Positions 37,828-48,620 are shown, numbered from the stretch's first letter. The stretch is 64,000 nucleotides of DNA from Mannheimia sp. USDA-ARS-USMARC-1261 (GCF_000521605.1 NZ_CP006942.1:558001-622000), one strand, 5' to 3'. The notes: generated by a model not told the origin, from the sequence alone. Numbers and translations: made by a program.

Positions 37828-38499
37828 ATGTTTACTGATTATCTCCCCTTAATTTACACCGCAACCCTAATGACCTTAGGGTTAGCGGTTTGTTCTTTAC
37901 TACTTGGCTTTGTGCTGTCTATTGGTTTTGTTTCCTTAGAAACAAGTAAGTGGGCTGTTGTGCGTAAAGCAACGAGTACTTTTTTAACATTACTACGCGG
38001 CTTACCGGAAATTTTGGTTGTCTTTTTGATCTATTTTGGTACGCCTGAAGTATTGGAATTGCTGACAGGGCAATATGTTGAAGTTGGACCGTTCGGTTGT
38101 GGTGTTGTGGCACTTTCATTCATTTTTGCTTCCTATGCTTCACAAAGTTTGCGTGGTGCAATTCAAGCTATTCCGCTTGGGCAGTGGGAGTCTGGAGCGG
38201 CTCTTGGTTTAAGCCGCAGTTATACTTTTATTCATATTGTGATGCCTCAAGTATGGCGACACGCTTTACCTGGGTTGAGTAACCAATGGTTAGTATTACT
38301 GAAGGATACCGCATTGGTTTCGCTTATCGGTGTTCACGATTTAATGCGTCAAACTGACTTGATTAACACTCGTACTCACGAACCGTTCACTTGGTATGGT
38401 TTAGCAGCCTTGATTTATTTAGCGATTACCTTAATCAGCCAGGTATTTATCCGCCGTCTTGAATTGCGTTTTACTCGTTTTGAAAGAGGAGGCAGATAA
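37828..38499 (+). CDS. artQ: Arginine ABC transporter permease ArtQ
   Basis: A membrane subunit of 223 residues with five or so helices and the EAA-loop motif [20 protein letters not shown] (about residue 110) for contact with ArtP. It starts four bases after artI and ends one base before artM. It pairs with ArtM to form the channel. Confidence 0.92.
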   Translation: MFTDYLPLIYTATLMTLGLAVCSLLLGFVLSIGFVSLETSKWAVVRKATSTFLTLLRGLPEILVVFLIYFGTPEVLELLTGQYVEVGPFGCGVVALSFIFASYASQSLRGAIQAIPLGQWESGAALGLSRSYTFIHIVMPQVWRHALPGLSNQWLVLLKDTALVSLIGVHDLMRQTDLINTRTHEPFTWYGLAALIYLAITLISQVFIRRLELRFTRFERGGR

Positions 38500-38500
38500 T

Positions 38501-39184
38501 ATGTGGCAAGAATATTTGAGCGTGATTGCACAGGGTATTCCAACCAGTCTTGCTTTAATGGCAGTGGCATTGATTGTTGGTTTTATGTTGGCAGTAAGCC
38601 TCACTTTTTTACTTTCAATGGAAAATCGCCCGGTAAAATGGGTGGTTAATAGTTTCTTAACACTGTTTACAGGTACACCATTGTTAGTTCAGTTTTTCCT
38701 GATTTATTATGGACCGGGACAATTTGAGTGGATCACGCAAAGTGCTGTATGGGGATTGTTTTCAGATGCTTGGTTCTGTGCCGTATTGGCATTATCATTG
38801 AACAGTGCCGCATATACGACATTATTGTTTCACGGTGCGGTAAAAGCAATTCCAAAAGGGCAATGGGAAACCTGTGCAGCATTGGGTTTAAGCCGTTTAG
38901 ATACACTTAAAATTTTAATTCCTTATGCGTTAAAACGAGCTTTACCGTCTTACAGTAATGAAATTATATTAGTTTTCAAAGGTACATCGCTTGCCTCAAC
39001 CATTACGCTTATGGATATTATGGGCTATGCTCGCCAATTATATGGCACGGAGTATGATGCTCTAACCATTTACGGAATGGCTGGTGTGATCTATTTAGTG
39101 AGTACAGGCATTATGACGGTAATACTCAGAAAATTAGAAAGCAAAGTATTAGCCTTCGAGCGACTTGAAGTAGAAAAAGCCTAA
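38501..39184 (+). CDS. artM: Arginine ABC transporter permease ArtM
   Basis: The second membrane subunit, with the EAA-loop motif GAVKAIPKGQWETCAALGLS. I choose the ATG at 38501, which has AGAGGAGG nine bases upstream, giving 227 residues; an earlier in-frame start overlaps artQ without homology. It ends the operon, and a perfect hairpin follows. Confidence 0.92.
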   Translation: MWQEYLSVIAQGIPTSLALMAVALIVGFMLAVSLTFLLSMENRPVKWVVNSFLTLFTGTPLLVQFFLIYYGPGQFEWITQSAVWGLFSDAWFCAVLALSLNSAAYTTLLFHGAVKAIPKGQWETCAALGLSRLDTLKILIPYALKRALPSYSNEIILVFKGTSLASTITLMDIMGYARQLYGTEYDALTIYGMAGVIYLVSTGIMTVILRKLESKVLAFERLEVEKA

Positions 39185-39202
39185 TCAGTTAATATCAATA
39201 AT

Positions 39203-39236
39203 AAAGCGGACAAATACAGATTTGTCCGCTTTTACT
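39203..39236 (+). terminator. artPIQM terminator
   Basis: A perfect 13-bp stem (AAAGCGGACAAAT, loop ACAG, ATTTGTCCGCTTT) is followed by TACTTT. Confidence 0.8.
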
Positions 39237-39287
39237 TTATAGATTGCGAGTTGCAAAATTTTATGAAAATTTAACCGCTTGTATTGG

Positions 39288-40931
<1,644 letters not shown>

Positions 40932-40967
40932 TTATTTCCTTTTACGAATTTACAAATTGAAATCGGT

Positions 40968-41216
40968 TTAGGATTGAGCATCTTTAGTTAATTCATCAAG
41001 ACGCTTTTCTAATTCATTTAATTTCTCGCGCGTGCGAAGTAAAACTTGCGATTGAACATCAAACTCTTCACGAGTTACTACATCAAGGCGAGCAAGCTGA
41101 GCTTGTAGAATTTGTTTGAATTTTTCATCTAGATCGTTACCTACATTTTTTAGACTTTGGGGTAACGCATTGTGTAATTGTTGAGCAATAGCTTCTAAGT
41201 TTTTAGGCGTGAGCAT
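40968..41216 (-). CDS. ubiK: Ubiquinone biosynthesis accessory factor UbiK
   Basis: UbiK (YqiC) is a small trimeric coiled-coil protein that binds UbiJ and supports ubiquinone synthesis in the soluble Ubi complex. This 82-residue protein shows the amphipathic N-terminal helix (LEAIAQQLHNALP), the DEKFKQILQAQLARLDVVTREEFDVQ core and a heptad-rich C-terminus. It lies upstream of pgi and divergent from queC. Confidence 0.85.
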   Translation of the reverse strand: MLTPKNLEAIAQQLHNALPQSLKNVGNDLDEKFKQILQAQLARLDVVTREEFDVQSQVLLRTREKLNELEKRLDELTKDAQS

Positions 41217-41379
41217 TTTCTAATTCCTTACAATAAAATTACCCTAATTCTAGTTAATTTTAGGTATAAGAGAAAGTAAATTCTTTGATTTATTGCGTTA
41301 GTTGGTACTATTTAAATAGCCTTTTATCTTATTTCTCTGTAAAATGCCGCCTTTCGTAAAATATAAGCCAAAATTATTC

Positions 41380-41399
41380 ACAATCCTTGTAAGGATTGT
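41380..41399 (+). repeat. Palindrome upstream of the queC riboswitch
   Basis: ACAATCCTT-GT-AAGGATTGT is a perfect 9-bp inverted repeat about 75 bases before the riboswitch. Function unknown; it may be an operator or leader hairpin. Confidence 0.5.
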
Positions 41400-41415
41400 T
41401 CACAACTTCGCTGCC

Positions 41416-41430
41416 GTTGGCAAAGCCAAC
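41416..41430 (+). repeat. Second hairpin upstream of the queC riboswitch
   Basis: GTTGGC-AAA-GCCAAC forms a 6-bp perfect stem. It lies between the first palindrome and the riboswitch, with no T run that would make it a simple terminator. Confidence 0.4.
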
Positions 41431-41474
41431 ATTCAAAAAGCGATGTTTTTTGTAACCGCTTGTATTGACTAATT

Positions 41475-41510
41475 CGTGGTTCGCAAACCTCCCACGCAAA
41501 AAAACTAAGG
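41475..41510 (+). ncRNA. preQ1-I riboswitch
   Basis: The sequence has stem CGTGG (41475-41479)/CCACG (41492-41496), the loop TTCGCAAACCTC, and the A-rich tail CAAAAAAACTAAGG (41497-41510) that forms the pseudoknot in the preQ1-I class. The final AAGG is also the queC Shine-Dalgarno, seven bases from the ATG. So binding of preQ1 should block translation of queC and the downstream que genes. Confidence 0.88.
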
Positions 41511-41517
41511 ACATAAA

Positions 41518-42186
41518 ATGACAATTCAAACTCCAAAAGCCGTTGTGATTTTTTCAGGCGGTCAAGACTCTACCACTTGTTTATTCCAAGCCATTGCTGA
41601 ATTTGGTAAAGAAAATGTGGAAGTGCTTACTTTCCAATATGGACAACGCCATTCTATTGAACTTGAAAAAGCTGAATGGATCGCCAAAGATTTAGGCGTG
41701 AAACAAACGCTCATTGATACTTCTGTGATTAAAGCCATTACCACCAATGCGTTAATGGATAATAGTGCTAAAATTGAGCAACAAGGTAGCACGCCTAATA
41801 CTTTTGTTGATGGGCGTAATGCACTTTTTCTGCTTTATACCGCCATTTATGCTAAAGGGCAGGGCATCCAAACTATCTTTACCGGTGTGTGTGAAACCGA
41901 TTTTAGTGGCTATCCGGATTGCCGAGATGTATTTGTGAAATCGATGAATGTAACACTAAATTTAGCAATGGATTACAACTTCAACATTCGTACACCATTG
42001 ATGTATCTCACCAAAAAAGAAACTTGGGCATTAGCCGATAAATTAGGGGCTTTTGATTATATTCGTGAGCATACCCACACTTGTTATTTAGGCATTGAAG
42101 GCGGTTGCCACGACTGCCCGAGTTGCATTTTGCGAGAAAAAGGTTTGAATGAATATTTGGCGGAAAGAGGACAATCCAATGTTTAA
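41518..42186 (+). CDS. queC: 7-cyano-7-deazaguanine synthase
   Basis: QueC converts carboxydeazaguanine to preQ0 with ATP and ammonia, for queuosine in tRNA. The 222-residue protein has the PP-loop [11 protein letters not shown] at the N-terminus and a zinc-binding [21 protein letters not shown] near the C-terminus. It is the first gene of queC-queD-queE, all overlapping (8 and 1 bases), under the preQ1 riboswitch. GTP cyclohydrolase (folE), queF and tgt are not in the window. Confidence 0.95.
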   Translation: MTIQTPKAVVIFSGGQDSTTCLFQAIAEFGKENVEVLTFQYGQRHSIELEKAEWIAKDLGVKQTLIDTSVIKAITTNALMDNSAKIEQQGSTPNTFVDGRNALFLLYTAIYAKGQGIQTIFTGVCETDFSGYPDCRDVFVKSMNVTLNLAMDYNFNIRTPLMYLTKKETWALADKLGAFDYIREHTHTCYLGIEGGCHDCPSCILREKGLNEYLAERGQSNV

Positions 42187-42601
42187 AATTGCAAAAGAAT
42201 TTAGTTTTGATATGGCTCATATGCTTGATGGACACGATGGAAAATGCCAAAACCTGCACGGACATACTTATAAATTGCAAGTTGAAGTAGCAGGAGAGCT
42301 GTTCCAAGAAGGAGCAAAACGTGGAATGGTGATGGATTATTCGGATCTGAAGGCAATAGTGAAAACCCATATTTTAGATCCGATGGATCACGCCTTTATC
42401 TACGATTTACACAACGAACGTGAAAGCCAAGTGGCACAATTGCTTATCGATTTAAAATCGAAAGTTTACGGTATTCCAAGCCGGACGACAGCAGAAGAAA
42501 TGGCAAAATATATGTTTGAAAAGCTCGAGAAAGTGGGGTTGACGGTAAGTTTAATTCGCCTGTGGGAAACGCCAACGTCTTATTGTGAGTACAGCAAATA
42601 A
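42179..42601 (+). CDS. queD: 6-carboxytetrahydropterin synthase
   Basis: QueD makes 6-carboxy-5,6,7,8-tetrahydropterin from dihydroneopterin triphosphate. The protein (140 residues from the ATG at 42179) has the zinc histidines FDMAHML...LHGHTY and the catalytic Cys in GKCQNLHGH, plus the MVMDYSDLK and DHAFIY segments of the T-fold. The ATG overlaps the end of queC by eight bases; an upstream in-frame start would lie deeper inside queC and lacks homology. Confidence 0.93.
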   Translation: MFKIAKEFSFDMAHMLDGHDGKCQNLHGHTYKLQVEVAGELFQEGAKRGMVMDYSDLKAIVKTHILDPMDHAFIYDLHNERESQVAQLLIDLKSKVYGIPSRTTAEEMAKYMFEKLEKVGLTVSLIRLWETPTSYCEYSK

Positions 42602-43227
42602 TGGCAGAATTGATTTCTAACCCAAGCTTTCCGATAGTTGAAATTTTTGAGAGTTTGCAGGGCGAGGGTTTTAATACCGGAATGCCTTCAATTTTTGTGC
42701 GTTTTGGCAAATGTAATCTCACTTGCCCGTGGTGCGACACCAATTACAATCAATTTGAGCAATGGACGTTAAATGAGATTCTTGCCAAAGTAAGAAGTTA
42801 TTCGGCAAAAAATATCATCATCACCGGTGGAGAGCCAACTATTCAGCCCAATTTATCGCTATTACTTAATCAACTAAAAAAAGAAGGCTATTTTTTAGCG
42901 ATTGAAACTAACGGTTTAAAAGAAATACCACCGCAAATTGATTATATAGCAACTAGCCCAAAACGAATGTATCAAGAAAAATATCAACGCCGTTGCATTG
43001 AATTTGCTAATGAAGTGCGAGTGGTGGTGGATGGTGAGGTTCAAACGTTTTGTGAGCAATTGGAAAATAAAATTAAAGCAGAGCATTATTACCTTTCGCC
43101 TTGTGAAAAAGAGGGAAAAATGAATTTGTTGGAAACCATCACCCAGATTGGGTTATTAAATCAGCGTCCAAATAAGCCTAAATGGCAACTAAGTATCCAA
43201 ACGCATAAAATTGTGGGGATTGAATAA
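42601..43227 (+). CDS. queE: 7-carboxy-7-deazaguanine synthase
   Basis: QueE is a radical-SAM enzyme that contracts the pterin ring to carboxydeazaguanine. The cluster motif CNLTCPWCDTNY is present (about residue 37), with GGEPTIQPNLS for SAM binding and the C-terminal QTHKIVGIE. The ATG shares one base with the queD stop codon. The 208-residue length is that of the gamma-proteobacterial type. The que operon ends here, at the hairpin from 43259. Confidence 0.93.
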   Translation: MAELISNPSFPIVEIFESLQGEGFNTGMPSIFVRFGKCNLTCPWCDTNYNQFEQWTLNEILAKVRSYSAKNIIITGGEPTIQPNLSLLLNQLKKEGYFLAIETNGLKEIPPQIDYIATSPKRMYQEKYQRRCIEFANEVRVVVDGEVQTFCEQLENKIKAEHYYLSPCEKEGKMNLLETITQIGLLNQRPNKPKWQLSIQTHKIVGIE

Positions 43228-43258
43228 GTAGAAGTTAGAAGATGATTTTCTTCAATTT

Positions 43259-43300
43259 AAAAGACTGAGCCGATATTATCCAGACTCAGTCTTTTTATTT
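43259..43300. terminator. Terminator between queE and the lipoprotein gene
   Basis: An 11-bp perfect stem (AAAAGACTGAG, 43259-43269; CTCAGTCTTTT, 43285-43295) has a 15-base loop and a T run. It is bidirectional between convergent genes. Confidence 0.75.
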
Positions 43301-43322
43301 CAGTTTTTAGCAGAAGATAACT

Positions 43323-44576
43323 TTATTTTTTCTCGCTAACCATTATAGCTTGCCAATTATCGCTTTTTGCTTCACCGATTAAGTATTTTTGGTCAGAATT
43401 ACCAGCCTTTGAATCAATAAACTTAGTTTCCATAATTGCTTTTTCCATTCCTGGAGTATAGCTTTTTTGATTTTGGGTTAAAATTGCCGTAATAATTGGG
43501 TTACCCTCTGTTGGTGCAATTTCTAACTGCTTGGTGTTACCAGTAATATTAAAGATATCTGAGTTTCCATCTTTCACTCTTCCAGTTGCTACACCATCTT
43601 TAAATTGGATTTCTACATCACCCAATTTGCTGATACGTGCGGCAAATTCTTTAGTATGTGGATTTGAACCATATACAAATCCTTCTTTTTTATGGTAAGT
43701 TGCTGTTAATTTATCAGAGATATTATTATTTACTCGTTTCTCATCATACACGACAAAATACTGACTGAATTTATCGGCAGCATCGACAAGGTTTTTGCTA
43801 TTTGTATCGTTATAGTAGCCATAGAATAGCTCATCGCTACTGCGGATAAGAAAATCGCTAGAGAGTTGTTCAGCATTAATATCAGCCAAATTTAATACGA
43901 GAAAATCTTTTTCTTCAATAATTTGTTTACCGCTTACCACATCAAATTTTGGCTTTGTACCGGCTTTATCCACCAAAGTGAATCTACTAAGCTCAAGAGT
44001 TTGAGCGTCTTTATTGAGTTTTACTGAACCAATTTTCTCAAAAGAAGCGTCAATTTTTTGTGATTGTGGCTGTAGTACGGGCGGAGTAAGCTCTGTTTGA
44101 GGAGCATTTTCTATCTGAGGAGCATTTTCTACCTGAGGAGTATTTTCTACCTGAGGAGCATTTTCTACCTGAGGAGCATTTTCTACCTGAGGAGCATTTT
44201 CTACCTGAGGAGCATTTTCTACCTGAGGAGCATTTTCTACCTGAGGAGCATTTTCTACCTGAGGAGCATTTTCTACCTGAGGAGCATTTTGTGCCTGAGA
44301 AGTATTTTGTCCCTGAGGAGCATTTTGTGCCTGAGAAGTATTTTGTGCCTGAGGAGCATTTTGTACCTGAGGAACATTTTGTGCCTGAGAAGTATTTTGT
44401 GCCTGAGAAGCATTTTGTGTCTGAGGAACATTTTGTCCCTGAGTGTTATTTTGTGTTTCTAGTACTGGTTTGGACTGGCTCGGTGTTGAAGACGAACCTC
44501 CGCTACCGCTCCCTCCGCAAGCACTTAAAACTAAGGTTGCAGCAAATGTTAAAATTAATTTTTTATTGAATTTCAT
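43323..44576 (-). CDS. Repeat-containing surface lipoprotein, probable Slam substrate
   Basis: The 417-residue precursor has a lipobox LSAC (Cys20) followed by a Gly/Ser run (GGSGSGGSSS), as common in lipoproteins displayed on the cell surface by Slam. Residues about 41-160 are twenty tandem hexapeptides of the pattern xxNxxQ, the last ten VENAPQ-like and acidic. The C-terminal 250 residues are beta-rich, with segments such as IQFKDGVATGRV and KYLIGEAKSDNWQAIM that resemble the TbpB/hemophilin-type barrel. The ligand is unknown. The repeats would lift the barrel away from the membrane. It is a single gene, with a LacI/PurR-like box about 90 bases upstream. Confidence 0.7.
   Translation of the reverse strand: MKFNKKLILTFAATLVLSACGGSGSGGSSSTPSQSKPVLETQNNTQGQNVPQTQNASQAQNTSQAQNVPQVQNAPQAQNTSQAQNAPQGQNTSQAQNAPQVENAPQVENAPQVENAPQVENAPQVENAPQVENAPQVENAPQVENTPQVENAPQIENAPQTELTPPVLQPQSQKIDASFEKIGSVKLNKDAQTLELSRFTLVDKAGTKPKFDVVSGKQIIEEKDFLVLNLADINAEQLSSDFLIRSSDELFYGYYNDTNSKNLVDAADKFSQYFVVYDEKRVNNNISDKLTATYHKKEGFVYGSNPHTKEFAARISKLGDVEIQFKDGVATGRVKDGNSDIFNITGNTKQLEIAPTEGNPIITAILTQNQKSYTPGMEKAIMETKFIDSKAGNSDQKYLIGEAKSDNWQAIMVSEKK
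44097..44456 (-). repeat. 18-bp tandem repeat array (20 units)
   Basis: Twenty 18-bp units encode hexapeptides in the lipoprotein. Seven consecutive copies (44158-44283) are identical or nearly so at DNA level, reading GCATTTTCTACCTGAGGA on the + strand. The unit is a multiple of three, so slippage changes protein length but not frame. Confidence 0.95.
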
Positions 44577-44664
44577 TCAGTTATTCCTTAAATATAAAAA
44601 CGAAACTGCGAGGAGTCTATCACATTTTTTATATAAAATAAGAATGAGTGGTCTGAGGAGTCTT

Positions 44665-44680
44665 ACGTAAACGTTTCCCT
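44665..44680 (-). promoter_or_regulatory. LacI/PurR-like operator upstream of the repeat lipoprotein
   Basis: ACGTAAACGTTTCCCT resembles the PurR consensus ACGCAAACGTTT and has the palindromic core AAACGTTT. It lies 89 bases upstream of the lipoprotein start. No LacI-family gene is present in the window. Confidence 0.4.
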
Positions 44681-44805
44681 AATGAAAATTTTTTAATTAT
44701 GGGAATATCCACTACTAATTTTGTAGCGATAATGTATTTTTTTAGGAAGATGGAAATGAAAATAGAGAAATAAATAATTAAGAGCTTAAGTTCTGAAAGT
44801 CTGCC

Positions 44806-46110
44806 TTACAGATCCCCTTTTGTTACTAAATCAATATTCAATAATTTAGCGATACCTTGTGATTTACGTTTAATTTCCTGCCATTCCGATTGTGGATCGG
44901 ATGCCTCTACAATGCCAGCCCCTGCATAAAGCGTAATTGAATTTTGTGAAATTAAGGCAGAACGGAGTGTTACGCAAAATTCGGCTTCATCATTACTCAT
45001 TACCCCCAAAGTGCCTGCGTACCAATGGCGAGTAAAGGGTTCGTTTTCAGTGATAAATTGTTTTGCTTTTGGGCGAGGAAGCCCTGCCACAGCGGCAGTG
45101 GGGTGAATACGACTTAAACAATCGCTATCAAAAACACCTTGTTTTAGCGTAGCTTGAATTTGGCGGCGTAAGTGCTGGACATTGTGCAACCGTTTGATTT
45201 TCGCTTCAGATACTTTAAATTCAGTAACACAATCGGCAAGATTGCTCTCAATATCATCAACAACTAATTGATTTTCGTGGATATTTTTCGGATCGCTTAA
45301 TAGCCATTGTGCATTCAGTTCTGTTTGGGTTTCACTTGGTGTAACTGCTGCTGTGCCGGCGAGAGCTTCAGTAAAAAATTGCTTGTCTTTGCGTTGATAT
45401 AAACGCTCCGGGGTTGAACCAATGAATGCAACCTCTGCACTTTCAGCCCAGAGGAAATGGTAGCAACCTTGATTGATTTGGCGACTTTGTGCAATCAGAT
45501 CATAGCTGCAAATCGGATTTTCAAAATGCAGACGGATGGCGTTTGCCAATACCACTTTTTGAAACTCGCCTTGTCCAATAGCACAAATCGCTTTGTTGAT
45601 ATTGCTTTCCCATTGCTCAAAACTGCTGGCTGCTGCAACGGATTGCAACGGATTATCGGGCAAGCTCAATTTTTCAATATGCTCAAAATTTGCAAGAAAT
45701 TGTGCAAAAACAACCGCTTGTTGCTCCATATTATCGCTATCGAAATAGAAACAAGCGGTCAAATTTTGCTGATTTTTTACCAATGTGAATTGAGGCAAAA
45801 TAAACTGAGTGTAACCTTCAAATTGTAATCCACCGATTAGAGGCAAATTGTATTGTTGAATAAAGGCTTGTGCGGTTTCAAGGGTATGAAATTGACGAAT
45901 TGCTCCGATAGTTGCAATTGTCTCATCTTTATCACGATATTGTAGAAAAAAGTGTGGGTAGTGCTGATTTTGTGCTTTTAACCAACCAAGTAGCGGTAAA
46001 TTTTCTTCAAATAGCGGTACGGAGGCTTGAATGCTGATTAAGCCTTCTCCTTTTCCTACTTTTGAATAAATTTTTATAAGCTCTTGTTTTAATTGGTTAA
46101 AAATAGACAT
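44806..46110 (-). CDS. menF: Isochorismate synthase MenF
   Basis: MenF converts chorismate to isochorismate for menaquinone. The 434-residue protein has the chorismate-binding fold with FQKVVLANAIRL, IGSTPERLY, EALAGTAAV, and the late LHNVQHLRR, HPTAAVAGLPR and YAGAGIVEASDPQSEW motifs; this is the MenF/EntC type. The ATG at 46110 is preferred to a TTG two codons upstream. The other men genes are not next to it. It stands between the surface lipoprotein and alaA. Confidence 0.9.
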   Translation of the reverse strand: MSIFNQLKQELIKIYSKVGKGEGLISIQASVPLFEENLPLLGWLKAQNQHYPHFFLQYRDKDETIATIGAIRQFHTLETAQAFIQQYNLPLIGGLQFEGYTQFILPQFTLVKNQQNLTACFYFDSDNMEQQAVVFAQFLANFEHIEKLSLPDNPLQSVAAASSFEQWESNINKAICAIGQGEFQKVVLANAIRLHFENPICSYDLIAQSRQINQGCYHFLWAESAEVAFIGSTPERLYQRKDKQFFTEALAGTAAVTPSETQTELNAQWLLSDPKNIHENQLVVDDIESNLADCVTEFKVSEAKIKRLHNVQHLRRQIQATLKQGVFDSDCLSRIHPTAAVAGLPRPKAKQFITENEPFTRHWYAGTLGVMSNDEAEFCVTLRSALISQNSITLYAGAGIVEASDPQSEWQEIKRKSQGIAKLLNIDLVTKGDL

Positions 46111-46296
46111 TTGCAAAAGAATGAAAAAATTATACCGCTTGTTTTTAGCTGATTTAAAAAAAGGTCATCATTTTAACGTATTTCCTCTTTTTTTTCCTCT
46201 CAAATTAGAGTAATGTTTGCAAATTCATTCCAAAGTATCGATTTTTTAAACAATCGTATGCGGAAATAGCAGAATTAATCATATAGGAAGTTAGCA

Positions 46297-47514
46297 ATGG
46301 AACGTTTTCCCAAGTCAGATAAATTAGCACAGGTTCGTTACGATATTCGCGGACCAATTCATAAAGAAGCTCTCCGTTTAGAAGAAGAAGGGCATAAAAT
46401 TTTAAAATTAAATATTGGTAATCCTGCTCCATTTGGTTTTGAAGCACCGGATGAAATTTTGGTGGACGTTATTCGTAATTTACCGAAAGCACAAGGTTAT
46501 TGCGATTCAAAAGGTTTATATTCGGCTCGTAAGGCGATTGTGCAGTATTACCAATCAAAAGGTATGCGTGGAATGGACGTGAACGATGTTTACATCGGTA
46601 ATGGTGTTTCTGAGCTGATTACGATGTCGATGCAAGCATTACTCAATGATGGCGATGAAATTTTGATTCCTATGCCTGATTATCCGTTATGGACAGCCGC
46701 CTCAACTTTGGCTGGCGGTAAAGCGGTGCATTATTTGTGCGATGAAGAAAATGAATGGTTCCCGGATATTGAAGATATTAAATCAAAAATCACTCCTCGT
46801 ACAAAAGGGATTTTAGTCATCAACCCAAATAACCCAACAGGTGCGGTGTATAGCCGTCAAATTTTACTTGAAATTGCAGAGCTTGCTCGTCAGCATAATC
46901 TGATTATTTTTGCAGACGAAATCTATGAAAAAATTATTTATGATGGTGCGGTTCATCACCACATTGCAGCACTTGCCCCTGACTTATTAACCGTTACTTA
47001 CAACGGTTTATCAAAGGCTTACCGTGTGGCGGGTTTCCGTCAAGGTTGGATGGTGCTAAGCGGTCCGAAACATCAAGCTAAAGGCTTTATTGAAGGTTTG
47101 GATATGCTTGCCTCAATGCGTTTATGTGCGAACACGCCAATGCAACACGCAATCCAAACCGCATTGGGTGGTTATCAAAGCATTAATGAATTTGTGCTAC
47201 CGGGCGGTCGTTTATTAGAGCAACGTAACAAAATGCACGATTTATTAGTGCAAATTCCAGGCATTAGCTGTGTGAAAGCGAAAGGGGCGTTGTATATGTT
47301 CCCGAAAATTGATACTGAAATGTATGGTATTAAAGATGACCAAAAATTTATTTACGACTTGTTACAACAAGAAAAAGTATTGTTAGTACAGGGTACAGGC
47401 TTTAACTGGCATAAACCGGATCACTTTCGTGTTGTAACGTTGCCTTACGCACATCAAATTGAAGAAGCAATCGGTCGTCTTGCGAATTTCTTGAAAACCT
47501 ATCGTCAGGAATAG
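46297..47514 (+). CDS. alaA: Alanine transaminase AlaA
   Basis: This class I/II PLP aminotransferase makes alanine from pyruvate and glutamate. The 405-residue protein begins ...FPKSDKLAQVRYDIRGPI, as in E. coli AlaA, and has the PLP lysine in YNGLSKAYRVAGFRQGW (about residue 240) and NPNNPTGAVYS. RBS TAGGAAG precedes the ATG. The next 128 bases before the rarD-like gene carry an ACCGCTTGT uptake signal and no gene. Confidence 0.93.
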   Translation: MERFPKSDKLAQVRYDIRGPIHKEALRLEEEGHKILKLNIGNPAPFGFEAPDEILVDVIRNLPKAQGYCDSKGLYSARKAIVQYYQSKGMRGMDVNDVYIGNGVSELITMSMQALLNDGDEILIPMPDYPLWTAASTLAGGKAVHYLCDEENEWFPDIEDIKSKITPRTKGILVINPNNPTGAVYSRQILLEIAELARQHNLIIFADEIYEKIIYDGAVHHHIAALAPDLLTVTYNGLSKAYRVAGFRQGWMVLSGPKHQAKGFIEGLDMLASMRLCANTPMQHAIQTALGGYQSINEFVLPGGRLLEQRNKMHDLLVQIPGISCVKAKGALYMFPKIDTEMYGIKDDQKFIYDLLQQEKVLLVQGTGFNWHKPDHFRVVTLPYAHQIEEAIGRLANFLKTYRQE

Positions 47515-47642
47515 GTGAAATATCCTCTGATTTCTCTGTAGGGACGCACTGGGTGCGTCCTTCTTTCTACTCTGCAAAAATTTCAAGAAATTTAACCGCT
47601 TGTGGACGCACATACTACGTCCCAACAAACTTGGTTATCACT

Positions 47643-48558
47643 ATGTTAAAAGGCATTCTTTTATCTCTCTCAGCCTCAATGTTATTTGGCTGTATGTACT
47701 ATTTGGCGATCTTTCTAAAACCGCTGACAGGTGTGAGCATTTTCGGCATTCGTATGGTGGTTACGATTCCTTTTCTTTTCCTTGCCGTATATCTATTTAA
47801 AAAACAAAACGAGTTTTTAGCATTTCTCCAACGCCTTAAGAGAGAACCTCATTTGTTACTGATTATTTTCATTACGGCATCTATTGTGGGGGGGGCAAAT
47901 GTGGCTGTTTTTGTGGGCACCCAATAGTGGCAAAGCGATTGAGGTTTCAATAGGCTATTTATTAATGCCGATTATGATGGTGGCATTTGGAAAAGTAGTT
48001 TATAAAGAAACGCTTTCTTTTAATAAATGGTTGGCAATTGTCGTGGCGTTTGTAGGCGTTATCAGTAATATTCTTTTAACAGGTAAAATTTCGGTTGAAA
48101 GTTTGTTTGTCTGCACAGGTTATCCAATCTATTTTTCCCTCCGCCGAAAATTTGATTTAAGTCATTTACATAGTTTTGTAGTGGAGATTTTATATCTACT
48201 TCCTGTTGCGTTATATTTTATAAGCCAACTAGATATGCAATATGTAGAAATGCAAAATCCAAATATTTACTATTTTATTGCTCTGCTTGGCTTAATTAGT
48301 GGCACTGCACTTATCAGCTACACCCTAGCCAGCACGATTTTACCTTTTAATGTACTGGGTTTATTGGGCTATGTTGAACCACTATTGATGTTGATAGTTT
48401 CCTTCTTAATTGGTGAAAAGTTAGAAAGCGAATCTTATATCTTGATGATTTGCCTACTGATTTCGATTTTATTTTTGGTGTTAGATGGTATCATTGCTCT
48501 GCGGCAGCAGCACAAAAAGCGAAAACGAGTATCTGGTTTAAGGATGAATAATGAGTGA
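47643..48558 (+). pseudogene. rarD: RarD/EamA-type transporter, frameshifted at a G8 tract
   Basis: From ATG 47643 the frame encodes membrane helices and ends at 47927. A second frame continues the same protein to 48558 (WLFLWAPNSGKAIEVSIGYLLMP...). Eight G at 47888-47895 mark the junction: with seven G the reading becomes IVGGQMWLFLWAPNSG, restoring one protein of about 304 residues. The family is RarD-like, chloramphenicol-sensitive drug/metabolite transporters, recognised from the WLFLWA and SIGYLLMP segments. A homopolymer of this length is prone to slippage, so this may be phase variation, a fixed mutation or a sequencing error. Confidence 0.8.
47888..47895 (+). repeat. G8 homopolymer in the rarD-like gene
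   Basis: Eight consecutive G lie at the frame break. Removal of one G (G7) joins both halves in frame. Confidence 0.95.
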
Positions 48559-48620
48559 TATTGTAAATTATTGGAAATGGTTAAATTTATCGGGCTTGAG
48601 ATCAAAATTGGTTTAGAGAA

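Noticed and set aside
44097-44456. Tandem repeats considered as a CRISPR array
   Set aside because: The 18-bp units are contiguous without spacers and encode hexapeptides in a lipoprotein gene.
44097-44462. Long + strand open frame with LRSIFY/LRSILC repeats opposite the lipoprotein
   Set aside because: It is the antisense of the 18-bp coding repeats. It stays open only because the repeat unit is a multiple of three and lacks stops; no RBS or conserved domain.
48551-48616. 21-codon frame (MSDIVNYWKW...) between rarD and priA
   Set aside because: Too short and without a clear RBS or known family; probably chance in a short gap.
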